DNA of 8,012 nt from an uncultured Oscillospiraceae bacterium. Its GTDB lineage: Bacteria > Bacillota_A > Clostridia > Oscillospirales > Oscillospiraceae. The notes below the pieces were generated by a model that ran no database searches, was not told the origin of the DNA, and worked only from the letters and a program-made list of their open reading frames with translations. The stretch is taken from the NCBI GenBank assembly GCA_934589325.1, contig CAKTNU010000079.1:1-8012 (forward strand), read 5' to 3'. The translations under genes and the position numbers were made by a program. Each line of letters opens with the position of its first letter. Position 1 is the stretch's first letter. Positions 6,634-8,012 of this stretch are shown one piece after another.

Positions 6634-7158
6634 ATGAATACAACCGCAAACAAGATAACTATGTTCCGCATTGCCCTTATCCCGGTATTCCTTGTTCTGG
6701 CCTACCTGGGCTATAGGTATTGGGCGCTCGCAGTTTACATAATTGCGTGTCTGTCCGATGTGGTCGACGGCTATATCGCCAGGCACTACAATCAGGTGTC
6801 AAACTTCGGCAAATTTGTTGACCCCCTGGCTGATAAAATGCTGGTGCTGTCGGCAATGTGCTTTTTCATCGACAACAGCCAGATGCCCGGCTGGGCAGTC
6901 GCGATAGTGCTGTTCCGCGAATTTGCGGTGTCCGGTCTTCGGCTGATCGCTGTTGAGCAGAACCGCGTCATAGCCGCCGCCCGCTCCGGCAAGATTAAAA
7001 CCGGCTGCACTATGGTCGGACTCGGCGCGATGCTCGTGTTCGGTCAGCAGTACCCGGCAGTCGACCTTGTGTGCTATATTCTTATAATAGTGACCACAGT
7101 ATATTCCGGCGTTGAATACTTCGTCGTCAACCGCGACGTGTTCAAGGCACATTCCTGA
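6634..7158 (+). CDS. pgsA: PgsA, CDP-diacylglycerol-glycerol-3-phosphate 3-phosphatidyltransferase
   Basis: PgsA makes phosphatidylglycerophosphate from CDP-diacylglycerol and glycerol-3-phosphate, releasing CMP. This is the committed step to phosphatidylglycerol and cardiolipin at the inner face of the membrane. The 174-residue protein carries the complete CDP-alcohol phosphotransferase signature D-x2-DG-x2-AR-x8-G-x3-D-x3-D, with Asp42, Asp45, Gly46, Ala49, Arg50, Gly59, Asp63 and Asp67. The N-terminal NKITMFRIALIPVFL and the later REFAVSGLRLIA and SGKIKT blocks are specific to PgsA rather than to phosphatidylserine synthase or cardiolipin synthase. Hydrophobic helices lie at about 9-27, 29-41, 69-80, 87-107, 124-138 and 144-161. 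The ATG at 6634 is preferred because of its AAGAGG site. It lies 13 bases after rimO and 26 before cysS. The protein is a little shorter than many PgsAs but nothing essential is missing. Confidence 0.95.
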   Translation: MNTTANKITMFRIALIPVFLVLAYLGYRYWALAVYIIACLSDVVDGYIARHYNQVSNFGKFVDPLADKMLVLSAMCFFIDNSQMPGWAVAIVLFREFAVSGLRLIAVEQNRVIAAARSGKIKTGCTMVGLGAMLVFGQQYPAVDLVCYILIIVTTVYSGVEYFVVNRDVFKAHS

Positions 7159-7184
7159 GAGGACATTTGGAGGACAGAGGACAT
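7158..7184 (+). repeat. Triple Shine-Dalgarno-like repeat before cysS
   Basis: The nine-base AGAGGACAT occurs at 7158-7166 and again at 7176-7184, exactly 18 bases apart, with a related GGAGGACA between them (7169-7176). All three carry a purine-rich ribosome-binding core. The last core (AGAGG, 7176-7180) lies four bases before ATG 7185, and the middle one (GGAGG, 7169-7173) lies eleven. The array fills the pgsA-cysS gap. It may be a duplicated translation-initiation site or a chance low-complexity run. Confidence 0.55.
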
Positions 7185-8012
7185 ATGAAGCTATACAATT
7201 CCGCAACCAGACAGCGCGAGGAGTTCGTTCCGAACCATCCCGACATTGTGAAGATGTACACCTGCGGCCCCACGGTCTATCATTTTGCCCATATCGGCAA
7301 TCTCCGCTCCTACATCATGGAGGACATTCTGGAGAAGTACCTACGCTATCTCGGCTACAATGTCAAGCGCGTCATGAACATCACCGACGTCGGTCACCTC
7401 ACGTCGGATGCCGACGAGGGCGAGGACAAGATGCTCAAGGGCGCAAAGCGTGAGCACAAAACCGTCATGGAGATAGCGCAGTTCTACACCGACGCTTTCT
7501 TTGCAGACTGCGCCAAGCTCAATATCAAGACCCCCGACGTCGTCGAGCCCGCAACCCACTGCATCGACGAGTATATAAAGATAATCTCCAAGCTCATGGA
7601 CACCGGGTACGCTTACTTTGCCGGCGGCAACGTGTATTTCGATACCTCGAAGCTCGAAAAGTATTACGTTTTTAATGACTTCAACGAGGAGGACCTCGCA
7701 GTCGGCGTGCGCGAGGGTGTCGAGGAAGACAGCAACAAGCGCAATAAGAACGACTTCGTCCTGTGGTTCACCAAGTCCAAGTTCGAGGATCAGGCGCTCA
7801 AATGGGACTCCCCGTGGGGCGTCGGCTACCCCGGCTGGCACATCGAGTGCTCCGGCATCTCGATGAAGCATCTCGGCGAGGATCTGGACATCCACTGCGG
7901 CGGCATCGACAATGCGTTCCCGCACCACACCAACGAAATAGCGCAGTCCGAAGCCTACCTCGGCCACAAATGGTGCAATTACTGGATGCATGTGCTGCAT
8001 CTCAATACCAGC
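7185..8012 (+). CDS. cysS: CysRS, cysteine-tRNA ligase, N-terminal 276 residues (3' end beyond window)
   Basis: CysRS attaches cysteine to tRNA-Cys using ATP in the cytoplasm. The 276 codons visible are in frame with no stop up to the edge. Class I features are clear: CGPTVY (Cys27, the first zinc ligand), the HIGH-type motif as HIGN (36-39), [16 protein letters not shown] (69-84), PGWHIECS with Cys222, and HCGGID followed by FPHHTNE with His247 and Glu251. Together Cys27, Cys222, His247 and Glu251 form the zinc site that recognises the cysteine thiol. The KMSKS loop and the tRNA-binding C-terminus lie beyond the window. It is the variant with [20 protein letters not shown] (193-212), seen in some clostridia and spirochaetes rather than the E. 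coli form; this subtype is from memory. It starts 26 bases after pgsA, probably in the same transcript. Confidence 0.96.
   Translation, partial: MKLYNSATRQREEFVPNHPDIVKMYTCGPTVYHFAHIGNLRSYIMEDILEKYLRYLGYNVKRVMNITDVGHLTSDADEGEDKMLKGAKREHKTVMEIAQFYTDAFFADCAKLNIKTPDVVEPATHCIDEYIKIISKLMDTGYAYFAGGNVYFDTSKLEKYYVFNDFNEEDLAVGVREGVEEDSNKRNKNDFVLWFTKSKFEDQALKWDSPWGVGYPGWHIECSGISMKHLGEDLDIHCGGIDNAFPHHTNEIAQSEAYLGHKWCNYWMHVLHLNTS

Noticed and set aside
5280..6671. A 463-codon open frame on the minus strand opposite rimO
   Set aside because: It mirrors rimO, whose cluster-binding cysteines and full family length are clear on the plus strand. Long antisense frames are expected in GC-rich DNA with this codon bias, and the translated protein has no recognisable domain.

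Overview
The window looks like ordinary chromosome from a GC-rich, low-ATA-avoidance member of the Clostridia (Firmicutes). An Oscillospirales/Ruminococcaceae-like gut or anaerobic lineage is my best guess. This rests on the YqhQ (DUF1385)-PrmC pairing, strong AGGAGG-type ribosome binding sites, a Firmicutes-type RecX, a clostridial-style CysRS and short gaps on one strand. Taxonomy is inference; there is no rRNA. All ten genes lie on the plus strand, with almost no non-coding DNA. The longest gaps are about 40-55 bases.

Layout. Bases 1-326 hold the DNA-binding end of an OmpR-family response regulator cut by the window edge. Its likely partner, a membrane histidine kinase with almost no extracellular loop, follows at 377-1366. 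Next come yqhQ (1376-2317) and prmC (2339-3193), an association well known in Firmicutes, although the usual neighbour prfA is not downstream. A small, AT-richer gene for a three-helix membrane protein of unknown function (3236-3535) separates this block from a second run: recA (3589-4689), recX (4696-5310), rimO (5307-6620), pgsA (6634-7158) and cysS (7185 to the edge).

How the genes relate. The first block joins signalling (response regulator and kinase) to an uncharacterised membrane protein and a release-factor methyltransferase. The second joins recombination (RecA and its modulator RecX), ribosomal protein S12 modification (RimO), phosphatidylglycerol synthesis (PgsA) and tRNA-Cys charging (CysRS). 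Gaps of 21 bases or less, or overlaps, link HK-yqhQ-prmC and recA-recX-rimO-pgsA, so each is probably co-transcribed. A weak extended -10 promoter is visible just before recA.

I found no mobile element, CRISPR array, phage gene, RNA gene or convincing intrinsic terminator, and no clear sign of a new system. The points most worth a second look are a RecA with several substitutions at normally conserved DNA- and ATP-contact positions, the preference for the isoleucine codon ATA in GC-rich genes (16 of 30 in recA), and the unknown small membrane gene with different codon use.
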